Assembly: GCA_002255365.1 (NCBI GenBank)
Contig: NCBI01000002.1
Location: forward strand, 62,001-126,000
DNA: 64,000 bases
Origin: Chromatiales bacterium 21-64-14
Lineage (GTDB): Bacteria > Pseudomonadota > Gammaproteobacteria > 21-64-14
Reading direction: 5' to 3'
The notes beneath the pieces are model-generated. The model did not search any database and was not told where the DNA came from. It was given only the letters and a program-made list of their open reading frames with translations. Made by a program: the position numbers and the translations under genes. Within the stretch, counting starts at the first letter, position 1; each line of letters starts with the position of its first letter. Below are positions 27,231 to 35,899 of the stretch, in pieces.

Positions 27231-29294
27231 ATGACCCAAGGCAGCAGCACCCGCACCGGCAACCCACTGCTCTGCGCCGAAGGCCTGCCGGCCTTCTCCC
27301 GGATCCGCCCCGAACACGTGGAACCGGCGGTGGACCAGGTATTGGCGCAGAATCGCGCCCGGCTGGACAGCGTGCTGGCGCAGCCCGGCCCATTCACCTT
27401 CGCGAACCTGGTCCAGCCCCTGGAGGCGATGGATGAGGACCTGAGCCGCGCCTGGGCCCCGGTGAGTCATCTCCACGCGGTCCTCGACAGCGAGGCGTTG
27501 CGCGCCGCCTATAATGCGTGCCTCGACCGGCTCAGCGAATACGCCACCGAACTGGGGCAAAATCAGGCGCTTTACCGGGCATACCAAACGCTTGCTGGCA
27601 GCCCTGAATATGCGCGGCTGCAACCCGCCCAGCGTAAGATCATCGACGACGCGCTGCGTGATTTCCGTCTGTCCGGGATCGGGTTGGATGCACCTGGCCA
27701 ATCGCGCTATCGGGCGATCCAGCAGGAGCTCGCGCAGCTCACCAGCCGGTTCCAGGAGAACCTGCTGGACGCCACCCACGCCTGGAAGAAAACGGTCTCG
27801 GACGAGTCGCTGCTCTCCGGCATGCCTGAATCGGCACGCCAGCTCGCCCGCCAGACGGCCGCGCGCGAGGGGCAGGAGGGCTGGCTGCTGACGTTGGAGT
27901 TTCCCTCCTACCACCCCGTCATGACCTATGCCGATCGGCCCGAGCTGCGCCGCGAGATGTATGAGGCCTATACCACCCGCGCCTCGGACCAGGGACCGAA
28001 CGCAGGACAGTGGGACAACACCAGCACTATGGAACGCATCCTGGCCCTGCGCCACGAACTGGCGACGCTGCTCGGATTCGGAAACTTCGCGGAATATTCG
28101 CTCGCCACCAAGATGGCGCGGGACACCAGCGAGGTCATGGGATTTCTGCAAGACCTGGCCAGACGCTCGGTACCCAAGGCCCGCGAGGAATTCGAGGAGC
28201 TGTGCGCGTTCGCGCGCGAACGGTTTGATGTCACGGAGCTGCACGCCTGGGATGTGGCCTACTACGCGGAAAAGCTGCGCGAGCATCGCTACGCCATCAC
28301 GCAGGAGGAACTCAAGCCGTACTTCCCCCAACCCCGGGTCCTGTCCGGGATGTTCGCGGTCGTCGAGCAACTCTACGGGATCCACATCCGCGAGATGAGC
28401 GAGGTGGATACCTGGCATCCGGACGTGCGCTTCTATGAAATCCGGGATCGCGCAGGAGCGGTGCGCGGACACTTCTACCTCGACCTCTACGCCCGTCCCC
28501 ATAAGCGCGGTGGCGCATGGATGGACGAGTGCCTGAACCGCAAGCGCACGGCGGAGGGACTGCAGACACCGGTTGCGCACCTGGTCTGTAATTTTTCACC
28601 CCCCATCGGCAATGAACCGGCCCTGTTCACGCACGACGATGTGATTACCCTGTTCCACGAATTCGGTCACGGTCTGCATCACATGCTCACGCAGGTGGAC
28701 TTTCCCAGCGTTGCCGGCATCAATGGCGTTCCCTGGGACGCGGTGGAGCTTCCCAGCCAGTTCATGGAAAACTGGTGCTGGGAACGCGCGGCACTGGACC
28801 TCATCGCCGCTCATTACCGGACCGGGGAGCCCTTGCCTGAGGCCTTGTACGAACGGATGCTCGCCGCGCGCAACTTCCACTCCGCCATGCAGATGGTACG
28901 CCAACTGGAGTTTGCGCTGTTCGACTTCCGCATCCACATGGAATACACGCCGGGTCAGGGGGGGCGGATCTACGAGATCCTGCGCCAAGTCCGCGACCAG
29001 GTGTCCGTGGTTCCGGCGCCGGGGTTCAGCCGCTTCGCCCACGGGTTCTCACACATCTTCGCGGGCGGCTATGCGGCGGGTTACTACAGCTACAAGTGGG
29101 CGGAGGTGCTGTCGGCCGACGCCTTCGCGGCGTTCGAGGAACAGGGTGGACTAAACCCGGATACCGGCCAGCGGTTCCTGGCCACGATCCTGGAGCGCGG
29201 TGGCTCCCGCGACCCCATGGAACTGTTCATGGAATTCCGCGGCCGCGCCCCGAGCATCGACGCCCTGTTACGCCACAGCGGCTTGGCGGCGTAG
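27231..29294 (+). CDS. prlC: Oligopeptidase A (M3 family metallopeptidase)
   Basis: Cytosolic zinc endopeptidase that degrades signal peptides and other oligopeptides. The 687-residue protein (E. coli PrlC 680) has the zinc motif HEFGH at residues 476-480 in FHEFGHGLHHML, with the third ligand glutamate expected in WDAVELPSQFMENW. The C-terminal substrate-binding HIFAGGYAAGYYSYKW is also present. The ATG at 27231 (MTQGSSTRTGNPLL) is preferred over a start 15 codons upstream. It is divergent from gor. No signal peptide, consistent with a cytosolic role. Confidence 0.95.
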   Translation: MTQGSSTRTGNPLLCAEGLPAFSRIRPEHVEPAVDQVLAQNRARLDSVLAQPGPFTFANLVQPLEAMDEDLSRAWAPVSHLHAVLDSEALRAAYNACLDRLSEYATELGQNQALYRAYQTLAGSPEYARLQPAQRKIIDDALRDFRLSGIGLDAPGQSRYRAIQQELAQLTSRFQENLLDATHAWKKTVSDESLLSGMPESARQLARQTAAREGQEGWLLTLEFPSYHPVMTYADRPELRREMYEAYTTRASDQGPNAGQWDNTSTMERILALRHELATLLGFGNFAEYSLATKMARDTSEVMGFLQDLARRSVPKAREEFEELCAFARERFDVTELHAWDVAYYAEKLREHRYAITQEELKPYFPQPRVLSGMFAVVEQLYGIHIREMSEVDTWHPDVRFYEIRDRAGAVRGHFYLDLYARPHKRGGAWMDECLNRKRTAEGLQTPVAHLVCNFSPPIGNEPALFTHDDVITLFHEFGHGLHHMLTQVDFPSVAGINGVPWDAVELPSQFMENWCWERAALDLIAAHYRTGEPLPEALYERMLAARNFHSAMQMVRQLEFALFDFRIHMEYTPGQGGRIYEILRQVRDQVSVVPAPGFSRFAHGFSHIFAGGYAAGYYSYKWAEVLSADAFAAFEEQGGLNPDTGQRFLATILERGGSRDPMELFMEFRGRAPSIDALLRHSGLAA

Positions 29295-29390
29295 GTCGAC
29301 GCCCAACCGTTGGCGTGGAATCCGCGCCCCCGGCGGGGTACGCCGCGGGCGCAACGGCCGAACGGTCCTGGGCCGCTCCGGAGTGCCCAC

Positions 29391-30158
29391 ATGAAGATTG
29401 CGTCCTGGAATGTGAATTCACTGCGTGTGCGGCTGCCGCACGTGCTGCAGTGGCTGGCCACTGAACAACCTGACATCCTGGGGCTGCAGGAAACCAAGCT
29501 GGCAGACCCGAAGTTCCCGGCAGCGGAACTGGAGGCGGCCGGGTACCACGTGACCTATTCAGGTCAACCGACGTACAACGGGGTCGCACTACTCAGTCGG
29601 CGCGCTCCGAACGATGTGCTGAGCGATATTCCGGGCGCTGAGGATCCACAGCGCCGTATTCTGGCGGCGAACTGCGACGGCATGCGCGTGTGGAACCTAT
29701 ACGTACCCAATGGCCAGAGCGTCGACTCTGACAAATATGCATACAAGCTTGCGTGGCTCGAGCGTGTAACGGCGCAACTGCGGGTGGAACTGGCACGCCA
29801 TCCCCGGCTGGTGGTCATGGGGGATTTCAATATCGCGCCCGAGGATCGGGATGTACACGACCCGGAGCAGTGGCGCGGGCAGGTACTCTGCTCCGCGCCG
29901 GAGCGGGTGGCGTTCCAGGCCCTGCTGGATCTCGGACTCTGCGACACCTTCCGGCGCTTCGAACAGGAAGCCGGCATCTTCAGCTGGTGGGACTACCGGA
30001 TGGCCGCGTTCCGGCGCAACCTCGGTCTGCGTATCGACCACATCCTGGCGAGCCCGGTGCTCTGCGGGAGCTGCACCGGGTCCCGGGTGGATCCCACGCC
30101 GCGTGGTTGGGAACGTCCTTCCGACCACGCCCCGGTGGTAGCGGAATTTCGCGATTGA
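29391..30158 (+). CDS. xthA: Exodeoxyribonuclease III
   Basis: AP endonuclease and 3'-5' exonuclease of base-excision repair. The 255-residue protein starts [14 protein letters not shown]. It has the metal ligand E34 in GLQETKL, the catalytic [16 protein letters not shown], the LRIDHIL motif and the terminal PSDHAPVV catalytic Asp-His pair. The start at 29391 is fixed by conservation of MKIASWN; a longer frame upstream lacks similarity. Length is close to the XthA family (about 250-270 aa). It lies between prlC and ubiD on the same strand with about 90-base gaps. Confidence 0.95.
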   Translation: MKIASWNVNSLRVRLPHVLQWLATEQPDILGLQETKLADPKFPAAELEAAGYHVTYSGQPTYNGVALLSRRAPNDVLSDIPGAEDPQRRILAANCDGMRVWNLYVPNGQSVDSDKYAYKLAWLERVTAQLRVELARHPRLVVMGDFNIAPEDRDVHDPEQWRGQVLCSAPERVAFQALLDLGLCDTFRRFEQEAGIFSWWDYRMAAFRRNLGLRIDHILASPVLCGSCTGSRVDPTPRGWERPSDHAPVVAEFRD

Positions 30159-30243
30159 ACAACCAATTCGGCTGACGCCACCTGAGGTTTCCGGTACAGT
30201 CCCGCCGAGACACACACCGCGCCGTTGAGGTACGGTCACCCCG

Positions 30244-31722
30244 ATGAAATATAGCGACCTGCGGGATTTCATTGCCGGGCTGGAGGCGCGCGGAGAGCTG
30301 CGGCGGATCCGCACGCCCGTGGATCCGCGACTGGAGATCACCGAGGTCTGCGACCGCACCCTGCGCCGTGGCGGTCCGGCGCTGTTGTTCGAGCAGCCGA
30401 CCGGATACGACACACCGGTCCTCGGCAACCTGTTCGGCACCGCACAGCGGGTGGCTCTGGGCATGGGGCAGGAATCGGTCGAGGCACTACGCGAGGTAGG
30501 CCGCCTGTTAGCGCTCCTGCGGGAACCGGAGCCGCCGCGCAGCCTGCGCGACGCGTGGCAGAAGATTCCCGCCCTCAAGCAGGTGCTGAACATGGCCCCG
30601 CGGGTGGTACGCGACGCACCCTGCCAGGCGCATGTGCAAACTGGCCCCGAGGTGGATCTTGCGCGCCTTCCGATCCAGACCTGCTGGCCCGAGGATGCGG
30701 GACCGCTGATCACCTGGGCGCTGGTGGTCACCCGCGGTCCGCACCGTGAACGCCAGAACCTGGGCATCTACCGTCAACAGGTCATCGGTCCCAACCGGGT
30801 CATCATGCGCTGGCTGGCCCACCGTGGCGGCGCACTGGATTTTGCCGACTGGCAGGTGGCACGACCCGGCGAGCCGTTCCCGGTGGCGGTGGCGCTGGGT
30901 GCGGATCCCGCCACCATACTCGGGGCGGTGACCCCGGTACCGGACACGCTCTCCGAGTATGCCTTCGCGGGACTGTTGCGGGGCGCGCGCACCGATCTGG
31001 TGAAGTGCCTCAGCCACGACCTGCAGGTCCCCGCGAGCGCAGAGTTCGTACTTGAGGGTTGGATTCAGCCTGGAGACACGGCCCCCGAAGGCCCCTTCGG
31101 GGATCACACCGGTTACTACAACGAAGTGGAAACCTTCCCGGTCTTTACCATCGAGCGCATCACCCACCGCGACCAGCCGATCTACCACAGCACCTACACC
31201 GGTCGGCCACCCGACGAGCCGGCGATTCTGGGCATGGCGCTGAACGAGGTATTCGTTCCGATCCTGCAAAAACAGTTCCCGGAGATCACGGATTTCTACC
31301 TGCCGCCGGAAGGCTGTTCTTACCGCCTCGCGGTGGTCAGCATCAAGAAACAGTACCCGGGACACGCCAAGCGGGTGATGTTCGGGGTGTGGTCTTTCCT
31401 GCGCCAATTCATGTACACCAAATTCGTGATCGTGACCGACGCGGACGTGAACGTGCGCGACTGGAAGGACGTGATCTGGGCCATGACCACGCGCATGGAT
31501 CCGGTGCGCGACACGGTCCTCGTAGATCACACCCCCATCGACTATCTCGATTTCGCATCCCCGGTCGCCGGGCTCGGGGGCAAGATCGGGTTCGACGCCA
31601 CCGGCAAATGGCCTGCGGAAACCAGCCGCACCTGGGGCCGCCCGATCCGCATGAGTGCGGAAATCCAGCGCCGGGTCGACGCGATCTGGACGTCCCTGGG
31701 CATCTTCGAAGACGACGCCTGA
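30244..31722 (+). CDS. ubiD: 4-hydroxy-3-polyprenylbenzoate decarboxylase UbiD
   Basis: UbiD removes the carboxyl group of polyprenyl-hydroxybenzoate during ubiquinone synthesis using prenylated FMN made by UbiX. The 492-residue protein has the family N-terminus [22 protein letters not shown]. The prFMN/metal-binding region shows [10 protein letters not shown] and [11 protein letters not shown] with the conserved glutamate. The downstream block is MRIDPV-like ([11 protein letters not shown]) and DATGKWP. Length is standard. No ubiX in the window. A 2Fe-2S flavin reductase lies 1.8 kb downstream on the same strand, the arrangement seen in several gammaproteobacteria. Confidence 0.96.
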   Translation: MKYSDLRDFIAGLEARGELRRIRTPVDPRLEITEVCDRTLRRGGPALLFEQPTGYDTPVLGNLFGTAQRVALGMGQESVEALREVGRLLALLREPEPPRSLRDAWQKIPALKQVLNMAPRVVRDAPCQAHVQTGPEVDLARLPIQTCWPEDAGPLITWALVVTRGPHRERQNLGIYRQQVIGPNRVIMRWLAHRGGALDFADWQVARPGEPFPVAVALGADPATILGAVTPVPDTLSEYAFAGLLRGARTDLVKCLSHDLQVPASAEFVLEGWIQPGDTAPEGPFGDHTGYYNEVETFPVFTIERITHRDQPIYHSTYTGRPPDEPAILGMALNEVFVPILQKQFPEITDFYLPPEGCSYRLAVVSIKKQYPGHAKRVMFGVWSFLRQFMYTKFVIVTDADVNVRDWKDVIWAMTTRMDPVRDTVLVDHTPIDYLDFASPVAGLGGKIGFDATGKWPAETSRTWGRPIRMSAEIQRRVDAIWTSLGIFEDDA

Positions 31723-31804
31723 TCCTGGCGGTGTCGCGCCCCCACCACGCTGCGTGCGGGCGGTGCCCGTGCGCCTTGGTCCCGTGCACGGTGAGGCCGA
31801 AACC

Positions 31805-31884
31805 CCCTATCCCCGCGGCGCGCGCCGGTTCAGGGTCGAGCTATGGATGCCGACAACCTGTACAGAGGCGCCGCGGGGATAGGG
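31805..31884 (+). repeat. Perfect 17-bp inverted repeat with a 46-base loop upstream of the ParA-like gene
   Basis: CCCTATCCCCGCGGCGC (31805-31821) is matched exactly by its reverse complement at 31868-31884. The dyad lies in the 221-base gap after ubiD, 59 bases before the ParA-like start. No coding potential is seen in the gap. It could be a long-range mRNA stem, an attenuator, or the ends of a decayed small element; there is no obvious flanking target duplication. Confidence 0.85.
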
Positions 31885-31943
31885 TATCCGCGTCGGCCGG
31901 GGCCCCCGGGAAACGGCCCGGAAGGTCCCAGGGAGAGGTAGGG

Positions 31944-32600
31944 ATGCGTACCATTTTGGTACTGAACGCCAAGGGCGGCAGCGGCAAGAGCATCATCGCC
32001 ACGAATCTCGCCAGCTATTACGCGCTGGACGGCGCGCACGTGGCGCTGGTCGATTTCGACCCTCAAGAAGCCGGCCTGGAGTGGCTCACACACCGCGCCC
32101 CGACACGCCCGCCCATCCAGGGCGTGTCGGGGCGCGACGGCCCGCTGGCCACGCCCAAGGACACGGAATACCTGATCATGGACGGGCCTGCCGCGGTGCA
32201 TGGGGGGGATCTGGCGCACCTAGTCCAGCGTGCGTCCACCCTGATCATTCCGGTGCTCCCCTCGCCGCTGGATATCCGGGCCGCAGCCCATTTCATCCAG
32301 GAGCTGCTGCTGATCGGCCGGGTATCCCGCCGCGAGGCGCGGGTGGCCGTGGTAGCCAACCGGGTCCGGGAGCAGACCCAAGTCTTCCAGACCCTGGAGC
32401 GCTTCCTGAACCGACTGAAGATTCCCTACGTGACGGCACTGCGGGAGAGCCAGAACTACCACCGCGCTGCCGAGCGCGGGCTCGGTATCTTCGAACTTGC
32501 CCCATCTCTCGTAAAGACCGACTTGGCCCAGTGGCAACCGCTACTCGCCTGGCTCAACAGCCGCCGCTCGGTTCCGGATGGCCGAACCCGGCACTCCTGA
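31944..32600 (+). CDS. Orphan ParA/MinD-family ATPase
   Basis: A 218-residue P-loop protein of the deviant Walker A class: KGGSGKS (residues 10-16) with the signature lysine, then VDFDPQEAGLEW (Walker A' Asp) and YLIMDGPAAV (Walker B). Such ATPases position plasmids, chromosomes or protein complexes on the nucleoid or membrane. No parB, minE or obvious cargo gene is adjacent and the protein has no N-terminal DNA-binding domain, so the cargo is unknown. GGGAGAGGTAGGG precedes the ATG at 31944; the long frame starting at 31059 is an antisense-free overlap with ubiD and is not real. The coding sequence contains a perfect 17-bp hairpin at 32094-32136. Confidence 0.88.
   Translation: MRTILVLNAKGGSGKSIIATNLASYYALDGAHVALVDFDPQEAGLEWLTHRAPTRPPIQGVSGRDGPLATPKDTEYLIMDGPAAVHGGDLAHLVQRASTLIIPVLPSPLDIRAAAHFIQELLLIGRVSRREARVAVVANRVREQTQVFQTLERFLNRLKIPYVTALRESQNYHRAAERGLGIFELAPSLVKTDLAQWQPLLAWLNSRRSVPDGRTRHS
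32094..32136 (+). repeat. Perfect 17-bp stem hairpin inside the ParA-like coding sequence
   Basis: CGCGCCCCGACACGCCC (32094-32110), a 9-base loop and its exact complement (32120-32136) lie within codons 51-65. It is far stronger than needed for coding and falls at a variable loop of the ParA fold. In mRNA it would be a very stable stem; it may alternatively be a small insertion that kept the frame. Confidence 0.85.
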
Positions 32601-32623
32601 ATCCGGGACCCGGGTCCGTGGGC

Positions 32624-33490
32624 TCACCGGCGGCACGACCGCAACCCCGATTCCAGATCCGGATACACCAGGTCCAGGCCCAGTCCCGTGCGCAGCTTGC
32701 GGTTATCCAGCCGCCGGGACTCGTTCAGGTACGAGAGCAGTTCGGCGGAAAGGACCCGTTGCGCCTCGGCGCGGCTCACCACCGGCGGGCGCGGCAACCC
32801 CAGCAGATCCGCGACCCGGAAGAAGTAATCGGTCATGGTGGTCGGCTTACCGTCACTGGCATGGTAGACCTCCCCGGGCACGCCCCGTTGCGCGGCGAGC
32901 ACGCAGGCGCGCGCCAGGTCATCGGCATGGATGCGATTGGTAAACGGGGATTCGGACGGGTCCAACACCGGCAGCCCGCGCCGGATACGCTGCGCCGGAA
33001 GGCGCCCGGGACCATAGATACCAGGCACCCGCAGGATCACCACCGGGACCCCATGGGCAGCGCCCCAACGCTGCAGCGCCTGTTCCGCGTCCAGCCGGCG
33101 CCGCGCGCGCGGTGTCCGGGGTGCCACTGGCTGGTCCTCGGTGATCCATGCCTCGCCGCAATCCCCGTACACGCCGCTGGTACTGATGTAGACGATGCGC
33201 TCCGCGCGCTGCTCCATCAGCCCGTCGAGAAAGCCCCGCATACGTGGATCCGTATCCCCCTCGGTGGGGGGCGGCGCGCAATAGAATACCCGTGCCCCTT
33301 CCACCGGAAGCGGGTATGCAGATCCGGGGCGGTCCAGGTCCGCGATGATCGGTTGGATATCCACGGCGCTGAGAGCCGCACCCTGGTCAGGCCTGCGTAC
33401 CAAGCCGTGGACCTCGGTCCCCTCCCGCCGGCACAAGGCGGCGACCCGCCGGCCGATATCGCCGCAACCCACAATTAGCACAGGGGACAC
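32624..33490 (-). CDS. Atypical SDR/NAD-dependent epimerase-like protein (YeeZ type)
   Basis: A 288-residue Rossmann protein. The nucleotide-binding loop near the N-terminus is VLIVGCGDIGRRVA, the GxGxxG form of atypical short-chain dehydrogenases. The catalytic region has ISTSGVYGD with Ser/Tyr, and a second block LRVPGIYGPGRLP. These features match the YeeZ/SDR_a4 group, annotated as NAD(P)-binding nucleoside-diphosphate-sugar epimerase-like proteins of unknown substrate. The usual YxxxK is weak (VYGDCGE), as in other atypical members. It is divergent from the flavin reductase (62-base gap) and convergent with the ParA-like gene (23 bases). Confidence 0.88.
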   Translation of the reverse strand: MSPVLIVGCGDIGRRVAALCRREGTEVHGLVRRPDQGAALSAVDIQPIIADLDRPGSAYPLPVEGARVFYCAPPPTEGDTDPRMRGFLDGLMEQRAERIVYISTSGVYGDCGEAWITEDQPVAPRTPRARRRLDAEQALQRWGAAHGVPVVILRVPGIYGPGRLPAQRIRRGLPVLDPSESPFTNRIHADDLARACVLAAQRGVPGEVYHASDGKPTTMTDYFFRVADLLGLPRPPVVSRAEAQRVLSAELLSYLNESRRLDNRKLRTGLGLDLVYPDLESGLRSCRR

Positions 33491-33552
33491 GGGTTTTCCT
33501 CCTGGCGGGAATCAGGGAGAATGGGCCTGTTTGCGGTACGGAGCGCAGGTCC

Positions 33553-34584
33553 ATGGAATTCAAGGTTAAGGTACAACCCAGCGGGCACGAGTTCACCGTC
33601 GAGGAGGACGAGACGGTGCTCGAGGCGGCGCTGCGTCAGGGCTTCGCATTCCCGTACGGATGCCGCAACGGCGCGTGTGGAACCTGCCAGGGCAAAATCC
33701 TCTCCGGCACGGTGACCTATGACGGCCCGGCACCGCCGGGGCTCATCCCGGAGGAAGAGGCGGAGGGGCGTGCCCTGTTCTGCAGTGCGTATCCGCTCAG
33801 CGACCTGGTGGTGGAAATGCGCGAGATCGGCGCAGCCAAGGATATCGTGGTCAAGACCCTGCCGTGCCGGGTCACCGGGATGGAGAAGCTCGCCGCCGAC
33901 GTGATGCGCTTGTACTTGAAGCTGCCGGCAGCGGAACGGCTGCAGTTCCTGGCCGGCCAGTACCTGGACATCCTGCTGCGGGACGGGGGCCGGCGCGGAT
34001 TCTCCATCGCCAACGCGCCCCACGACGACGCGCACATCGAACTCCACGTCCGACACCTGCCGGGCGGGCGCTTCAGCGACCATGTCTTCGCGCGCATGAA
34101 AGAGAAGGACCTGCTGCGTTTCCAGGGCCCCCTGGGCAGTTTCTTCCTGCGCGAGGAGTCCGACCGACCCATCCTGATGATCGGCGGCGGCACCGGATTC
34201 GCACCGCTCAAGGGGATGCTGGAACACGTGTTCCATGCGGGCATTCAGCGCCCGATCCATTTGTATTGGGGCGCCCGCGGGCGCCGCGATCTCTATCTGC
34301 ATGACCTGCCGCTCTCCTGGTCCGAGACCCATTCCGACTTCCGGTACACTCCGGTGCTCTCGGAACCGCTAGCCGAGGATGCATGGGAGGGGCGCACGGG
34401 TTTCGTCCACGACGCGGTGGTTCAAGACTATCCGGACCTCGGTGCTTACGAGGTCTACATGAGCGGCCCACCCCCCATGATCGAAGCCGCCAAGCAGGCG
34501 TTCCGCACCCACGGTCTGCCCTTCGATCACCTGTATTACGATTCTTTCGAGCCGGCGCGGGACTCCCGCAGTACGGTCGCGTAA
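33553..34584 (+). CDS. 2Fe-2S ferredoxin:NAD(P)H flavin oxidoreductase (CDP-6-deoxyglucoseen reductase-like)
   Basis: A 343-residue three-domain electron-transfer protein. The N-terminal plant-type ferredoxin has ligands C37, C42, C45 (GCRNGACGTCQGK) and C77 (LFCSAY). An FAD domain with the RxFSIAN pattern (RRGFSIANAP) follows, then an NAD(P)H domain with IGGGTGFAPLKGML and a terminal DSFEP. The order ferredoxin-FAD-NAD resembles AscD/E3 and phenol hydroxylase reductases. In several gammaproteobacteria a gene of this type lies near ubiD and is annotated as CDP-6-deoxy-delta-3,4-glucoseen reductase. A role in flavin or quinone metabolism is more likely here than sugar synthesis, but this is inference. 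Confidence 0.92.
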   Translation: MEFKVKVQPSGHEFTVEEDETVLEAALRQGFAFPYGCRNGACGTCQGKILSGTVTYDGPAPPGLIPEEEAEGRALFCSAYPLSDLVVEMREIGAAKDIVVKTLPCRVTGMEKLAADVMRLYLKLPAAERLQFLAGQYLDILLRDGGRRGFSIANAPHDDAHIELHVRHLPGGRFSDHVFARMKEKDLLRFQGPLGSFFLREESDRPILMIGGGTGFAPLKGMLEHVFHAGIQRPIHLYWGARGRRDLYLHDLPLSWSETHSDFRYTPVLSEPLAEDAWEGRTGFVHDAVVQDYPDLGAYEVYMSGPPPMIEAAKQAFRTHGLPFDHLYYDSFEPARDSRSTVA

Positions 34585-34621
34585 CCCGGGTCGCCCATCG
34601 GAGTGCGTCGCCCTTAGGTTC

Positions 34622-35899
34622 TCACGGACCGGGGTAGGGAACCTGGGCCAGCGGCGCCCGGTGTGGCGGGCGCGGCACCCGCGGCGGCAACGTGGCCTGA
34701 AGGCCGGGCTCCGCGTCCCCACCCACGACCAGGGCCATGCCCTTGCGGTAGCACTCCAGGGCCGCGTCCCGCTGCTCGAGTTGTTCCAGCAACCAGCCGA
34801 GCTCCCGGTAGGCGGCGGGACGCGGCCGCACGCCGATGCTCGCCTCCAGGTAGCTGCGAGCCTTGCCCCAAAGCCGGTTGCGCACACACAGCCGCCCCAG
34901 GGCCAGTAACAGTTCCGGGTTGGTCTCGTGTCCCTTGAGCCAACCCTCGGCACGGGACAGCGCGCGCGCGGGATCTGGGGGAGAGAGAGTACCGTAGAAG
35001 GCCACCAGCGGCTCGCTCCAATCCCGCCGGAGGGCGCCCTCCACCAGCTCGGTCACTTCGGAATATGCCTCCAGGGCAGCCAAGTGCCCTGCATAGGCCA
35101 GCAACAAGGCCTCGGTCTGGCGCAGGCGGCGCGGCACCTGTGCCCAGCATCCACGCAAACGCGTCAGATCCCGGGTGCCCGCGGCGCGGTCCAGCAATTC
35201 CCGATGGATCTGCAGCTCCAGCCGGTCGGCCTCCGCCGGCGCGACCACCCGGCGACGGCGCAGTTCCGGCAGCAGATCGCGCAGATGCTGCCAGTCCCGC
35301 AGTTCACTATAGAGGGTCATGAGCATCTTCAGAACATGGGCATGGCGGGGCGCGATGGTGCGCAGGTGAGTAAGGGTGGCCAAGGCCTGCTCCCACTGGC
35401 GATGGGCAATCTGCAGCTCCGCTTGGGTAAGACCGACGGCCATGTCCGCATCGGGCATGCTCTCGTGGGCCAGGCGCAGATACTGATCACGCCGTTCGTG
35501 CGCATCCTGCTGCTGGGCCGCGCGAGCAGACGCGAGGTAGCTGAGCAGTGGGGTCTCGCTGTGGCGTGCGCCCTTGATGAGCGTGCCTTCCGCCTCCGGC
35601 CAGCGCCCCTCCGCCAGTTGCAGCAACCCGCGGGTGAGCAGGGCCTGGGCACGGCGTGCGCGGCGCTGCTGGCGCCACGACTGGACCCGGCCCGGAATAC
35701 CCCGCAGCCCCGTGAGCCCGCGTATGAGGTAATAGCCGATCCCGAACCCCAACAGGAGCACCAGCACCGCCAGGGAGAGGGTGGTCTCCAAGGTCCAATG
35801 CCCGTAGCCGATCAGCACGTAACCGGGGTCGTGCAGCACCAGAACCGCCACGCCCACCGCGGCCAGTACCGTCACCAGCAACACAGCGAGAAACTTCAT
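34622..35899 (-). CDS. hemY: HemY: heme-biosynthesis-associated membrane TPR protein
   Basis: A 425-residue inner-membrane protein with two N-terminal helices (about 3-22 and 39-61) and the HemY_N pattern DPGYVLIGYGHWTLET. A long TPR-rich cytoplasmic/periplasmic region follows (LLTRGLLQLAEGRW, QAELQIAHRQWEQALATL, GRLCVRNRLWGKARSYLEAS). This is the proteobacterial HemY of unknown exact function, not the protoporphyrinogen oxidase of the same name in Gram-positives. The start ATG overlaps the hemX stop (ATGA). It ends the hemC-hemD-hemX-hemY run and converges with the flavin reductase gene (37 bases). Confidence 0.94.
   Translation of the reverse strand: MKFLAVLLVTVLAAVGVAVLVLHDPGYVLIGYGHWTLETTLSLAVLVLLLGFGIGYYLIRGLTGLRGIPGRVQSWRQQRRARRAQALLTRGLLQLAEGRWPEAEGTLIKGARHSETPLLSYLASARAAQQQDAHERRDQYLRLAHESMPDADMAVGLTQAELQIAHRQWEQALATLTHLRTIAPRHAHVLKMLMTLYSELRDWQHLRDLLPELRRRRVVAPAEADRLELQIHRELLDRAAGTRDLTRLRGCWAQVPRRLRQTEALLLAYAGHLAALEAYSEVTELVEGALRRDWSEPLVAFYGTLSPPDPARALSRAEGWLKGHETNPELLLALGRLCVRNRLWGKARSYLEASIGVRPRPAAYRELGWLLEQLEQRDAALECYRKGMALVVGGDAEPGLQATLPPRVPRPPHRAPLAQVPYPGP

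Noticed and set aside
31059-31943. Upstream extension of the ParA-like frame into ubiD
   Set aside because: The ATP-binding P-loop starts only ten codons after 31944, where a strong ribosome-binding site lies. The upstream part is the out-of-frame shadow of ubiD.
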